This document shows positions 55,020 through 63,839 of a stretch of DNA of 64,000 nt, piece by piece. Source of the DNA: JAUIET01 sp964352475. Its GTDB lineage: Bacteria > Pseudomonadota > Gammaproteobacteria > Pseudomonadales > JAUIET01. The stretch covers positions 19,695 to 83,694 of the forward strand of contig CAYGSL010000015.1 of the NCBI GenBank assembly GCA_964352475.1, read 5' to 3'. Position numbers and translations under genes: made by a program. Numbering within the stretch: the stretch's first letter is position 1; each line of letters begins with the position of its first letter. The notes under the pieces were generated by a model. The model had not been told where the DNA came from. It ran no database searches and worked only from the letters and a program-made list of their open reading frames with translations.

Positions 55020-56260
55020 TAGTGGCTGGCCGCCGTGGCACCGGCTTCGTTGATTTGTTCAAAGCGGTAAAAACGCTCAAGCTCAAATGGCTTGATCAAG
55101 TCAGGGGTTTTGCCCGTTGCGACTAACTCAGCCATGGTTTTGCCACTGATGGGTGTGGCTTTGAAACCCCACGTGCCCCAGCCGGCATCCAGATAGTAAT
55201 TCTTGACCGGGCTCTCGCCCATGATTGGGCTGTAGTCAGGAGTCATATCCGTGGTGCCGGCCCATTGGCGCATTACATTGGCTTGTGCCAGAAAGGGAAA
55301 CAGTTCCAGAACCGCCGAGCAAAGCGCTTCTTTCTGGTCCAGCGTTGCACGCGTGTTGTACAAGGGGTATGGGTCAGAACCACCGCCAATAACAAACTCG
55401 CCGCGCGAGGTTTGATGAATGTATACATGCACCTGTGGCGAACTTACGTGTGGTGTGAGAATAGGTTTGTAAGGCTGGGTTACCATGGCTTGCAGCGGAT
55501 AAGAGTGTATGGGTAACTTGATACCTGCCATGGCGCCAACCACCGAACTGGCACCCGCCACAGCTTGCACTGCAACACCGCATTCCACTCGGCCGCGATT
55601 AGTGACAACGGCGCTGACCTTGCCATTTTCAACCACAACATCCTGAACTTCCGTAAGCTGGTGAATCTCTACACCACGATCGCATGCACCTTTCGCATAA
55701 CCCCAGGCCACTGTGTCGTGCCGCGCAGTTGCACCGTCGGCATGCCATAGCCCTGCCAGAATCGGAAAACGAGAGTCTTCTGACATATTCAAATTGGGCA
55801 CCAACTGCGCAATGGTTTTACGGTCAACCAATTCAGAACGCACACCCAAGTGCTGGTTGACTTCGGCACGCCAACGAAAGCTGCGAATGGTGGAGTCGTT
55901 GTGGGCAAGTGTTAACTGCCCGCGGTTTTCCATCATTATGTTGTAGTTGAATTCGTTGCTCAGATCCTGGTACAACTTGACCGACTCGCGGTAAAAACTA
56001 ACGCCCTCTTCAGTTAAATAGTTAGAGCGGATAACCGCTGTATTTCGCGCTGTGTTGCCGCCGCCCAGATAGCCCTTATCAAGAACCGCAATGTTGTTGA
56101 TACCGTGATATTTCGAAAGGTAATAGGCAATTGCACAGCCGTGACCGCCAGCGCCAATAATGACTACGTCGTAGTGTTTCTTCAGTTCAGTTTGGGGAGT
56201 GAACTGGTGTTTTGCCGGGTATTGCTTGCGCAGCCCGAATTTTAATAAGCCGATGGGCAT
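55019..56260 (-). CDS. Sarcosine oxidase beta subunit-like protein, copy 2
   Basis: 413 residues. FAD motif VVIIGAGGHGCAIAYYLSKY near residues 31-50, GYLGGGNTARNTAVIRSNYL and C-terminal DAGWGTWGFKATPISGK, as in SoxB. First gene of the second B-D-A-G operon, 47 bp after the LysR gene. It is moderately similar to copy 1 in the same blocks. Confidence 0.93.
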   Translation of the reverse strand: MPIGLLKFGLRKQYPAKHQFTPQTELKKHYDVVIIGAGGHGCAIAYYLSKYHGINNIAVLDKGYLGGGNTARNTAVIRSNYLTEEGVSFYRESVKLYQDLSNEFNYNIMMENRGQLTLAHNDSTIRSFRWRAEVNQHLGVRSELVDRKTIAQLVPNLNMSEDSRFPILAGLWHADGATARHDTVAWGYAKGACDRGVEIHQLTEVQDVVVENGKVSAVVTNRGRVECGVAVQAVAGASSVVGAMAGIKLPIHSYPLQAMVTQPYKPILTPHVSSPQVHVYIHQTSRGEFVIGGGSDPYPLYNTRATLDQKEALCSAVLELFPFLAQANVMRQWAGTTDMTPDYSPIMGESPVKNYYLDAGWGTWGFKATPISGKTMAELVATGKTPDLIKPFELERFYRFEQINEAGATAASH

Positions 56261-56307
56261 TAAGTTCTCTTCTTTTACTCGCTATTGTATCTGCTAAGAC
56301 GCCGTAC

Positions 56308-57204
56308 CTATTTTTGCTCAAGCAACCAATCGCAAAACGCCTGAACACCTTCTTTCCTGCTAGCAGAATGCCCAGATTCCAGCAAGAAGAACTGCGCGCT
56401 GCTGATCATGGAGGTTTTAACCGGTCTTACCAGTCGACCACTATTGAGATAATCATCAACAAGTGTTTCCCAACCGAGCGCTACCCCTTGTCCATTCAAT
56501 GCCGCTTGCATCACAAGCGTGTAGTTATTGATTTTTGAGCGCTTCAGTGGTTTTTTCGGTAAATCGAAACCACAGGTAGTAAACCACTCTTCCCAGTTCA
56601 CCCAGTCTTCTTTGTTGTCGAGGTATAACAAAGTGGCATTGACTAGCGCTTGCGGTTCTTTGAGTTCAGGATGTAGCTCTAAATAATCAGGGCTGCACAC
56701 TGGAAAAACATGCTCGTTAAACAGTGGGGTAGATTTCATATCGGTGGGAGCGGAGCGATAGTAAAACAGACCTACGTCAAATTCAGATTGGCGCATGTTC
56801 CTCAGGGAATCAATTGCCAGAATTCTGGCCTCTACTTCAGGGTGCATTGACTGAAACTCTGCAAACCTTGGCAATAGCCAGTACGAGGCCATGGCCCCGG
56901 TAATAGCCACAGTGAACTGCTGATCACCTTGCCACTGAATTAAGTCCGCAGTGGCTTCGGATATTTCACCCAGCGACTTACGCACCGCAGCACAATATTG
57001 TTCACCCACTTCCGTTAACGTTGTTGAGCGTTGACCGCGAACAAACAAGGGGTGGCCGAGGTAATCCTCCAGCTGGCGAATCTGGCGGCTAATAGCACCT
57101 TGCGTAACGTTTAACTCAAGTGCGGCAGCAGTGAAATTGCTATGCCGAGCTGCGGCTTCGAATGCAATTAAACTTTTCAGTGGCGGCAACGGCTGGATCG
57201 GCAT
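56308..57204 (-). CDS. LysR-family regulator (GcvA-like)
   Basis: 298 residues. The helix-turn-helix is at residues about 20-40 (FTAAALELNVTQGAISRQIR), with LKSLIAFEAAARHSNFTAAAL and LEDYLGHPLFVRG typical of the GcvA subgroup. A substrate-binding domain follows. It sits between the Rieske oxygenase (14 bp upstream) and sox operon 2 on the same strand, so it is likely co-transcribed with the oxygenase and may regulate both. Confidence 0.92.
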   Translation of the reverse strand: MPIQPLPPLKSLIAFEAAARHSNFTAAALELNVTQGAISRQIRQLEDYLGHPLFVRGQRSTTLTEVGEQYCAAVRKSLGEISEATADLIQWQGDQQFTVAITGAMASYWLLPRFAEFQSMHPEVEARILAIDSLRNMRQSEFDVGLFYYRSAPTDMKSTPLFNEHVFPVCSPDYLELHPELKEPQALVNATLLYLDNKEDWVNWEEWFTTCGFDLPKKPLKRSKINNYTLVMQAALNGQGVALGWETLVDDYLNSGRLVRPVKTSMISSAQFFLLESGHSASRKEGVQAFCDWLLEQK

Positions 57205-57218
57205 AGCGATGAGCTCCG

Positions 57219-58406
57219 TCAGCTCAGCCCGGCGGCTTGGTACTTACTGGCTACCCAACCGTGAAAGTGATGAGTAGGTCCTTCTAAAACAGGCGAGAAA
57301 ACGCCACCTTTGAACGCAGGAGATCGCCTGCCCTCTTGCATGCCCTCAACTGCAAACACATCTTCGGAAAACACTATTCGCCAGGCCTCTAAGACTGAAT
57401 TGCGGCAATCATAGTAAGTGTCGCCTAATGCTTCTTCACCTACATAATAGAGCTCGAGGCGCTCCAGTGTTTTGTTTTCCGCTAGCGGCTGCAGGATAAT
57501 CGCAAACGCATGATCGGCCTGAAGCCCAAGCAGAACGTTTGGATAAAACGAAATGTATTCTGCGTGACGAATCTTATCGGCGGGCCACTCTGAAATTTGC
57601 GGCAAGGTGGTTCCTGCCACCGCAGATAAACTGTAGTTATAGCTGCCCTGCCCTGAGCCATAGTCATCACAAATAATATTGTAATGTTCATTAAGCGGTG
57701 AATAGCTGTTCAACCCAGGATGCACAACTGGCAAATGGTAAGCCTCGCAGTAATTCTCTACCGCCAGCTTCCAGTTTGCCTGCACCTCAAGCTCCATACG
57801 GCTACCTGAGCTAGCTGGTTGCACCTGTTCAAGCCCGCGTTTGCCAGTAAACTGTTGCCAGCGTAATAGCAGCGGCGTGATGTGTTCTTCAAACGTTGGC
57901 GCATCATTAGACAAATTGATGAAAATCATATTCATCCAGATGGCCATGCGCACCGGCTTCAGACCGTGCTCGGAGCAATCAAAGCCATCAACTTCGTGCA
58001 CCCCTACGCCCCCAATATGCGGCGTACCTTTCAAATCGCCATTCAGGTCATAAGTCCAGGAGTGGTAGGCACAGCGCATTTTCCCAGCCACAGCGCCTTC
58101 TTCACGCACCAGGGGCATACCTCGGTGGCTGCACACGTTGTGCACAACTTTGATGTCGCCTTGCTGATTTCGTAGCAACAGCAATGGCACGCCCATGAAC
58201 TCAATCGGTTTTACATAGCCGTTTTGCGGCAAATCACTAACAAAGGCCAGCCCGGCCCAGGTATTACCGACCACGTGCTCGCACTCGAAAGCGAACAATT
58301 CAGCGTCACGGTACACCGCATTCGGCATGCCGTTTGCCTCATGTATGGGCTTGTGGACTGAATCCAGGTTCAGAAGTGGGATGTTAGCGCCGGTTAAAGT
58401 GTTCAT
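57219..58406 (-). CDS. Rieske aromatic-ring-hydroxylating-type oxygenase alpha subunit (GbcA/choline-monooxygenase-like)
   Basis: 395 residues. The Rieske [2Fe-2S] ligands are CSHRGM and CAYHSW near residues 91 and 112. The mononuclear iron ligands are in ENYCEAYHLPVVHP. The family includes the terminal oxygenases that demethylate glycine betaine, stachydrine and carnitine. Placed beside a sarcosine-oxidase-type operon it probably N-demethylates a betaine. No reductase subunit gene is adjacent, so electrons must come from elsewhere. Confidence 0.9.
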   Translation of the reverse strand: MNTLTGANIPLLNLDSVHKPIHEANGMPNAVYRDAELFAFECEHVVGNTWAGLAFVSDLPQNGYVKPIEFMGVPLLLLRNQQGDIKVVHNVCSHRGMPLVREEGAVAGKMRCAYHSWTYDLNGDLKGTPHIGGVGVHEVDGFDCSEHGLKPVRMAIWMNMIFINLSNDAPTFEEHITPLLLRWQQFTGKRGLEQVQPASSGSRMELEVQANWKLAVENYCEAYHLPVVHPGLNSYSPLNEHYNIICDDYGSGQGSYNYSLSAVAGTTLPQISEWPADKIRHAEYISFYPNVLLGLQADHAFAIILQPLAENKTLERLELYYVGEEALGDTYYDCRNSVLEAWRIVFSEDVFAVEGMQEGRRSPAFKGGVFSPVLEGPTHHFHGWVASKYQAAGLS

Positions 58407-58659
58407 CGGTGATAGAGCGTTTATTTTTAAGCTTATTTTCTATTCTGCGCTGGCATGCTAGAGCCAGTGTGAGGGACTAGCAAGCGATATTTTTGAGGTT
58501 TTGGTATGAGTTTAAGGAATGATAACAAGCAATGCCGATCTCTCCTCGGCCAAGGCTTCAACTCAACTGCCGCTACTCTGTAGCGGGCCTCTATCTTTGG
58601 AAACCACGATCACTGCGCATCCTTACGCCGCAAGCGCCATAGACTTCATCAGAGGCTTG

Positions 58660-59088
58660 CTAGATGATTACAATCGATTCAGCAGTAGCACCACGCACAC
58701 ACTGCCAGGCGATCGACTTGTCAAAACTGACAAAGTGACAATTATGGGCACAAGCCAGCGCCAACAGGTAGATGTCAGTGATTTGTTTCGCCTGCAATAG
58801 CCGAGTGTGATCTATCAGTTCCGTATCCAGAATACTGACGTCTAATGGCAGGTACTTGTGGTAACGGGTTGCGCAGGCTTCGCGAATGCGATTCACCACC
58901 TCGGTTAGATGGAAGGGGTTAGGGTAGGCTGGCTGCGACATAATCCGGGCGCAACCGTTTTGGGTGATAGCGCATGATGCCCAGCCCGAGTCGATATTGT
59001 CCCTTAGCCATTGCGTAGCGGGAAAATGATGCACGTGATCGGGGTCGAATAACGCGATCAGCACGTTAACGTCGAAAAGCGCGCGCAA
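58660..59088 (-). CDS. PIN-domain toxin (VapC family)
   Basis: 142 residues. It starts MRALFDVNVLIALFDPDHVH with the first conserved aspartate, has ITQNGCARIMS with the family N/E region, TDIYLLALA with the third aspartate and VSFDKS near the end. These are the acidic residues of PIN ribonucleases. The stop codon of the antitoxin gene precedes it by 2 bp. Likely toxic to RNA when free. Confidence 0.92.
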   Translation of the reverse strand: MRALFDVNVLIALFDPDHVHHFPATQWLRDNIDSGWASCAITQNGCARIMSQPAYPNPFHLTEVVNRIREACATRYHKYLPLDVSILDTELIDHTRLLQAKQITDIYLLALACAHNCHFVSFDKSIAWQCVRGATAESIVII

Positions 59089-59090
59089 CG

Positions 59091-59342
59091 CTAGTCTCCA
59101 ACCTGGTGGCGTAGCTCGTCAATCTTACCGTTAGTAACCACACCGCCACGCGACGGCAACGGAGCAAAACCATAGCTTGCCTGGGTTTCCTTGACTTGAT
59201 TGACCTGCTGACTGCCCTGACTAGTATTGAGAGCCTGGCGCAGTAATTCTGATGCCGCCTGCCCGGCTGTTTTGCCATTTCGCCGTGCAATTTCCTTTAC
59301 GGCTTGCAATACGTCTGCATCGAGATCCAGGGTGGTTCGCAT
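59091..59342 (-). CDS. Antitoxin of the VapBC pair (ribbon-helix-helix type)
   Basis: 83 residues from the ATG at 59342; the frame extends upstream to 59390 without support. MRTTLDLDADVLQAVKEIAR is the usual start of RHH-type antitoxins (beta strand then helix), and KTAGQAASELLRQAL the second helix. The C-terminal part would wrap the PIN toxin. A heptamer repeat lies 43-70 bp upstream and may be part of its operator. Confidence 0.9.
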   Translation of the reverse strand: MRTTLDLDADVLQAVKEIARRNGKTAGQAASELLRQALNTSQGSQQVNQVKETQASYGFAPLPSRGGVVTNGKIDELRHQVGD

Positions 59343-59384
59343 GTAAGGGCTCCATTGCGGTTTCGCAAAGAGTAACAGCGGTTT

Positions 59385-59411
59385 CATCAAACATCAAACA
59401 TCAAACATCAA
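59385..59411 (-). repeat. Heptamer tandem repeat upstream of the antitoxin gene
   Basis: Almost four direct copies of CATCAAA (plus strand; TTTGATG on the gene strand) in a row. It lies in the promoter region of the vapB gene. Such repeats can be operator iterons or slippage-prone tracts; nothing else is shown. Confidence 0.7.
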
Positions 59412-59543
59412 TTTTGCATAAGCTAATGCCAGAGCCAGAAATCGGCACCTGCAAACGATGTTTTTGGGAATTGGTGTGAGGTTTTGTAACGGTCTGAGCG
59501 ACTGGAGGTGCGGCGTACCTGAGGTTGCTTGGCCGATATTCGC

Positions 59544-59732
59544 CTACGATTGGAGCTGGGCGACAAGGCCGAGAGCAAATAATAACAGCGCAATCACCAA
59601 AGGTAGCGGTTTAAAGATGCGCTGATTGGCTTTGCTGGTTTTGAAGCCATGCCAGATCCATAAACCCAGCCACACAAGAATTAGGCTCATTACCAGCCGG
59701 CCGAATAGATTTCCAATCAGGTAGGCGCTCAT
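59544..59732 (-). CDS. Small two-helix membrane protein
   Basis: 62 residues with two hydrophobic segments (about 6-28 and 42-59) separated by a basic loop (HGFKTSKANQRIFK). I do not recognise a family. Its ATG overlaps the stop of the preceding exported-protein gene (ATGA), so it is translationally coupled to the toxin operon. It could take part in export or membrane protection, which is a guess. Confidence 0.7.
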   Translation of the reverse strand: MSAYLIGNLFGRLVMSLILVWLGLWIWHGFKTSKANQRIFKPLPLVIALLLFALGLVAQLQS

Positions 59733-60298
59733 TTCAGATATCTGACACTTGTCCAGGAGCGGCGCATGTTCTCAGCGATTGCATCCAGTTTGCCGGCAAG
59801 CGTGTAGGCCTGCAGCAGTACCGGGAATTCATTTGGGCTTTGGCCGAGGAATACAGCAACCTCGACCAGCTCACCGTTGGCGTTGCCTCTGAACTTTAGC
59901 TCGTAGCCGGTCAGTACGCCGTAGGTAGCAGGCGTGAGAGCTTCCGTAGCGATAACAAAGTCTTCGGAGTGATAGTTTTTCAACGCAGCGCTCATCACGT
60001 CAACGGCAATATCGCGCAACTCGGTGTCATCAATGCGCATTTCTGCAAAACTTGAGAATGTGAATGCGGCCGGCGGGTAGCTGGCTACCGGGGTTTGCGC
60101 GGTAAATACAGAGCGGTTTTTATGGCTTGTTGTTTCCACCAACCACTCAGGGGTCATTTCGGTCCAGATTTGCAGGCCCAGTTCCGGCAGCTTATGAATC
60201 AGCATCGGCCTTGGGTGTCGATCACTCGCGAACGCTGGTATTGCGACCAGTAAACAACAGAGAAGCTTCGATAAAAAAGACTGCTTAAACATCATCAC
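59729..60298 (-). CDS. Exported protein of unknown function in the toxin operon
   Basis: 189 residues with a signal peptide (KQSFLSKLLCCLLVAIPAFA, cleavage likely near residue 25). The mature part has FTFSSFAEMRIDDTELRDIA and a C-terminal IAENMRRSWTSVRYL resembling the PsbP/DcrB-like fold of small periplasmic proteins. That similarity is tentative. It overlaps the immunity gene by 14 bp and the membrane protein gene by 4. Confidence 0.65.
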   Translation of the reverse strand: MMMFKQSFLSKLLCCLLVAIPAFASDRHPRPMLIHKLPELGLQIWTEMTPEWLVETTSHKNRSVFTAQTPVASYPPAAFTFSSFAEMRIDDTELRDIAVDVMSAALKNYHSEDFVIATEALTPATYGVLTGYELKFRGNANGELVEVAVFLGQSPNEFPVLLQAYTLAGKLDAIAENMRRSWTSVRYLK

Positions 60299-61043
60299 TC
60301 GCCTTGAAGCCTATCTGCCCACCCGGGTACAGATAGAACGTAGCACTTTGCCAAGGCTCTTCGTCATTTAGCTCACGTAGTTTGTCCATGGCGTTCAGTG
60401 GCCCGAAGGTCTCGGTGGGCTCGAATGTGTGTGAAGCGCTGCTTGCATCCTCAAATAGGTAATTCGCTTCCAGATTTTTGTAGTTGCCGTCGGTGCTAAC
60501 GGAAAAGCGAATGGTGACGGATTTCCAGTTTTCTGGAAGGTCGGCGGTGACAGTGTGGTATAGGTGGGTGTATAGGTCTTGGGCGGTGTATTCTTCAGTC
60601 ACGCTGTCACTTCCAGTGTCCAACGTTTTACTGGCATCTTCGTTATCTGCTGGCTGAGCTTCGTCCAATCGATCGTATTCTTCATCTCCTAGGAATTCGC
60701 GTAGCTCGGCCTGATATTGGCTTTCTTGGTGTTCATCCAGAAAAATTCGTATTTCAGAGTCCCCATTCAACCATATGGTCAGCTCCAAGTTATTCGCTTC
60801 ACCAGCCTTGAACTTGCTCAGCATCACATCATGCATACTCTTGTGATAGACAGTGCTAATTTCGCGAATTATCTTGTTATCCCAGCCGGCTTCTTCACCA
60901 TTGACGTCAAGCCACCTGCATTCTGGACCTTCAACTAGCCCAGAAAAATACTTGCAAGACATTTTGAAAACAGCAAAGGATTGTGCCCCATAACTTAATG
61001 CTAATCCGGCAACGGTCTCGATCTGTTCCTCAAAAATACTCAT
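60285..61043 (-). CDS. Probable immunity protein to the HINT-nuclease toxin
   Basis: 252 residues, acidic, no signal peptide. The ATG overlaps the toxin stop (ATGA). Two related halves seem present, each with a helix then beta strands: residues 1-115 and 150-252 (YTHLYHTVTADLPENWKSVT, WQSATFYLYPGG). The second half recalls the YezG/DUF600 immunity family. Immunity to the nuclease is inferred from position, size and acidity, not shown. Confidence 0.65.
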   Translation of the reverse strand: MSIFEEQIETVAGLALSYGAQSFAVFKMSCKYFSGLVEGPECRWLDVNGEEAGWDNKIIREISTVYHKSMHDVMLSKFKAGEANNLELTIWLNGDSEIRIFLDEHQESQYQAELREFLGDEEYDRLDEAQPADNEDASKTLDTGSDSVTEEYTAQDLYTHLYHTVTADLPENWKSVTIRFSVSTDGNYKNLEANYLFEDASSASHTFEPTETFGPLNAMDKLRELNDEEPWQSATFYLYPGGQIGFKASDDV

Positions 61044-63441
61044 GGTGAAGAAGTCTGGTTCGTAAATATCCGCTCAATTTCCCTGCCACCGTCTATCGTA
61101 TATCTAACAACAAATGAATCAGGCCGTGCTGTGGCTCCAGTGTATTTCAACTCCACATCAACCTCGACTCTTTTTCCATCCAATGCTGCATTTGCTAGCT
61201 CAATTTCAAGCTTCCGGTACAAGCTTCTATTCAGATTCCGATTCTGAGGAACCAGATTTATCGTTTCCCCAGGCCCACCCAACTTCGTTGCGATAATATN
61301 NNNNNNNNNNNNNNNNNNNNNNNNNNNNNNNNNNNNNNNNNNNNNNNNNNNNNNNNNNNNNNNNNNNNNNNNNNNNNNNNNNNNNNNNNNNNNNNNNNNT
61401 GAGGAACCAGATTTATCGTTTCCCCAGGCCCACCCAACTTCGTTGCGATAATATGCCCACCTTCATCGTCTGCATTCCCGCATTTCCCCTGCTTACACTG
61501 CCGATAATAATTGCGCGCGGTAGTATCCAGATCTTTTGATTCAATCGTCGTCTTCACACTCACCGTGCGCCCCTGACCATCGGTGCGGTATTCATGCCGC
61601 CCGTTCACCCTGTACACAGTGTAGGGCTGGGGTTTGTTCAGGCCCTTGTTCTTGCCGTTATAGGATTCCACCTCAACCAGCGTATGCTTGATGCCATCAA
61701 TAGTAGGGCCATTGCCGGCGTCAATATTGCATTTCGGATCCGCATTGTGGGCCCACAGCTTGCCCTCACCCACAAAGTAACTTTTGGTGCGATCAACACT
61801 GAAATTGAACACCTCAATCGCTTGATCACGCCGGTCATTGCTCAGCACGAGCACATCAGTGTCTAGCGCTGAAATCACATCGTTGGTTTCAATCAGGCTA
61901 GCCTCACGCCAACCCTTGCCCTGCACCCAGAACGGATGCTCTGCCGTTACGTGCAGCGTTTCGAATTCGGTAGTGAGCGCGTAATACGCCTCAGCTGTGC
62001 GGCCAAAAGTGTGAATGACTGTTTCGCTGGATTCGGTAAACGCAGTGTCTGAGCGCGACAACACCGCATGATTCGCAGTGACCCTCTCTATAGGCAGCGA
62101 GCCGTTCGCCAGCCAAATTGGCGTGCCACTGGCAAAGCTTGCGCAGCCAAAGTCTTTACGGGTTTCATCCAGCGAACGTGCCAGCGTGCCGTACTTGCTG
62201 AGCTTGCTTGCCAGCTTCACCACAAACGCCGGGCTGGCGTATTCACCGATCACCCGACCGCGATCGTAAGCACCGCATTGGGTGAGGTTGGTGAAGTCTC
62301 TACCCAGCGCTTCACCTATTTGGGTAATGGTTCCCTGAAAGTCCTCAATCAGCATCTTGCCGAGTGCAGCTAAACCTTTGGCAGTTTCGATAGGATGCAA
62401 TACCAGATCTGCAAGATCGCTTAGCTGTTGTTTAAGCCCTGCCCAAAACCCTTTAACAAACTCATAGCCCTCAACAACAGCGTCTTTTACGCCAGACCAC
62501 AGCTCGCCCCAGAAGCCGCTGTCTTCGTTGCCCCCCGCACCTTTGGTATCTTCTTCGATGGTTGGGTTCTCACAGAGAGTCTCTTCCTTGTCTGCTGACT
62601 CCTCAGACTCCTCTACATCTGGCACGCCATTGCCATTCGCATCCGCGTCATGGTCATTGGCAATACCATCACCGTCTATGTCACCGTCTTCTTCGTCCGG
62701 TATGCCGTCGCCGTCCGTATCACCCTCGCTAGGTGAGCGCTCATCCAGCTCACCATTGGGTACAGTGCCATTGCCAGGGGCTGTACCATCAGCGTTCCAG
62801 TTGCCATCTTCCCAGGCTTCGCTTTGCATTCTGACCGTAGCAACGGCCGTGATGGGAACACGCCCTTGCTCGTAGAATGCGGCATTGGCAGGGTTGAATT
62901 GCGACAACAGGGTGGTGATTGCGCCACTGATCAACGGCACCTTCAGCTCGAAACCATAAATGGTTCTGATCTTTAGCAGGTTGGCGTCTTGCACATTAAC
63001 GCCACTGTTAGAACCGATGCTAGCGAAGTCGCGAAAGCGAAGGTGTGTGTTTGGAATTTCCAGTTTCCCATTGGCTGCATTGCGCGAACCAAAGTCGGTA
63101 AACGCCTGCCGCGTGGGGTTTAGAATATCAATGCGGGTAAACGCAGGGTTTGACGTTTCCTGTTTGCCTTTAGCAATGGCAAGTGATGCTTTTGAGGCAC
63201 TTCCATCACCGCCAAAGATCGGCGCCAGGCGCAGCCCGAATTCGTCCAGCATAGGCACACGCTGCGCATGAGTAACAGCCCCTTTTCGCGCAGCCTCAAA
63301 CGTGGCGTAAGTAACTGTGGTTTTGGCCTGGTAAAACAGCGCACTCTGCAGCACGCCGAGACCGAGCATGAGTAAAGCCGGTAATACCACCACCAACTCG
63401 GCGATCGCAGCACCGCCCTGTGTGCGAGAATGAGTGCGCAT
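61040..63441 (-). CDS. Polymorphic toxin: TadE-like pseudopilin, Asp-rich repeats, PT/HINT, DNA/RNA non-specific endonuclease
   Basis: Restoring the false gap (155 bp removed) gives one frame of 748 residues. Residues 8-60 are a TadE-type prepilin segment (GGAAIAELVVVLPALLML). Residues 240-277 are Asp-rich repeats (DTDGDGIPDEEDGDIDGDG) like thrombospondin type 3, likely calcium-binding. Residues about 310-420 are a helical pre-toxin region (DRGRVIGEYAS). A HINT domain spans Cys433 (GCASFASGTPIW), TAEHPFW and the final HN at 565-566, which fits autocleavage. The tail has GGHIIATKLGGPGETINLVP then QNRNLNRS, the H-N core of the Endonuclea_NS_2 type. The immunity gene follows at once. Confidence 0.85.
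61245..61454. other. Artefactual assembly gap (100 N) with 55-bp duplicated contig ends
   Basis: 61245-61299 and 61400-61454 are identical over exactly 55 bp and flank 100 N (61300-61399). Deleting 155 bp (one copy plus the N) restores the toxin reading frame exactly: 2042 bp upstream leave two bases that are completed by position 61244 as third codon base. This supports overlap of contig ends and no missing sequence. Confidence 0.95.
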
Positions 63442-63839
63442 GTTTTTATTAACTTAATGACTATGCCGCATCTAACGTATCAAGCAAGGTAACATGATGA
63501 TTACTTTTTGGCCAATTATTTGGAGTGTTTTTTGACCAATATTAGTATTTGGAGGCAATTGTGCTGAAGCATAAATAGGCCTGAAGGGCTCCCTGGCCAT
63601 TAATGACTTCCAGTTTTTATTGATATCGGATGCTACCCTGGGGTCTTCAGCCAACAGTAGCTGCCGACCAAGTTAAACCCTTGCACGACAGTGCTCTAGC
63701 GAGACAAGGTGAGGGCATTACTTTGTTTTGGAATTCGTCGATATCACGCGCAATAGAGGTTGTCATCAGCAACCAACTGCTATACTCAATCCATCAACGG
63801 CCCGCTATCTGTCCATCTTTGGCCGTCAGGGAATATTCA
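63442..63839. other. Divergent intergenic region
   Basis: 398 bp between the toxin start (minus) and the radical SAM start (plus). It holds a candidate plus-strand promoter (separate entry). A 60-codon minus frame at 63472-63654 has no ribosome site or recognisable content. No hairpin element of the E family is present. Confidence 0.5.
63760..63786 (+). promoter_or_regulatory. Candidate sigma-70 promoter for the radical SAM gene
   Basis: TTGTCA at 63760-63765 and an extended -10 TGCTATACT at 63778-63786, spacer 15 bp. The -10 is 54 bp upstream of the ATG at 63840. Spacing is short, but the extended -10 can compensate. Confidence 0.42.

Noticed and set aside
58456..58482. Short inverted repeat TGCTAG/CTAGCA around a GTGTGAGGGA word that also occurs in the E1/E2 loops
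   Set aside because: Only 6 bp of stem and a 10-nt match; no hexaloop hairpin. It may be a remnant of an element but I cannot support it.
58519..58800. Plus-strand frame of 93 codons
   Set aside because: It mostly lies antisense to the PIN toxin gene and has no ribosome site or recognisable content.
61040..61282. A separate 80-residue gene starting MGGPGETINLVPQNRN
   Set aside because: It is the C-terminal end of the toxin once the false gap is closed; the reading frame joins exactly.
63472..63654. Minus-strand frame of 60 codons upstream of the toxin gene
   Set aside because: No ribosome site, no recognisable features; probably chance.
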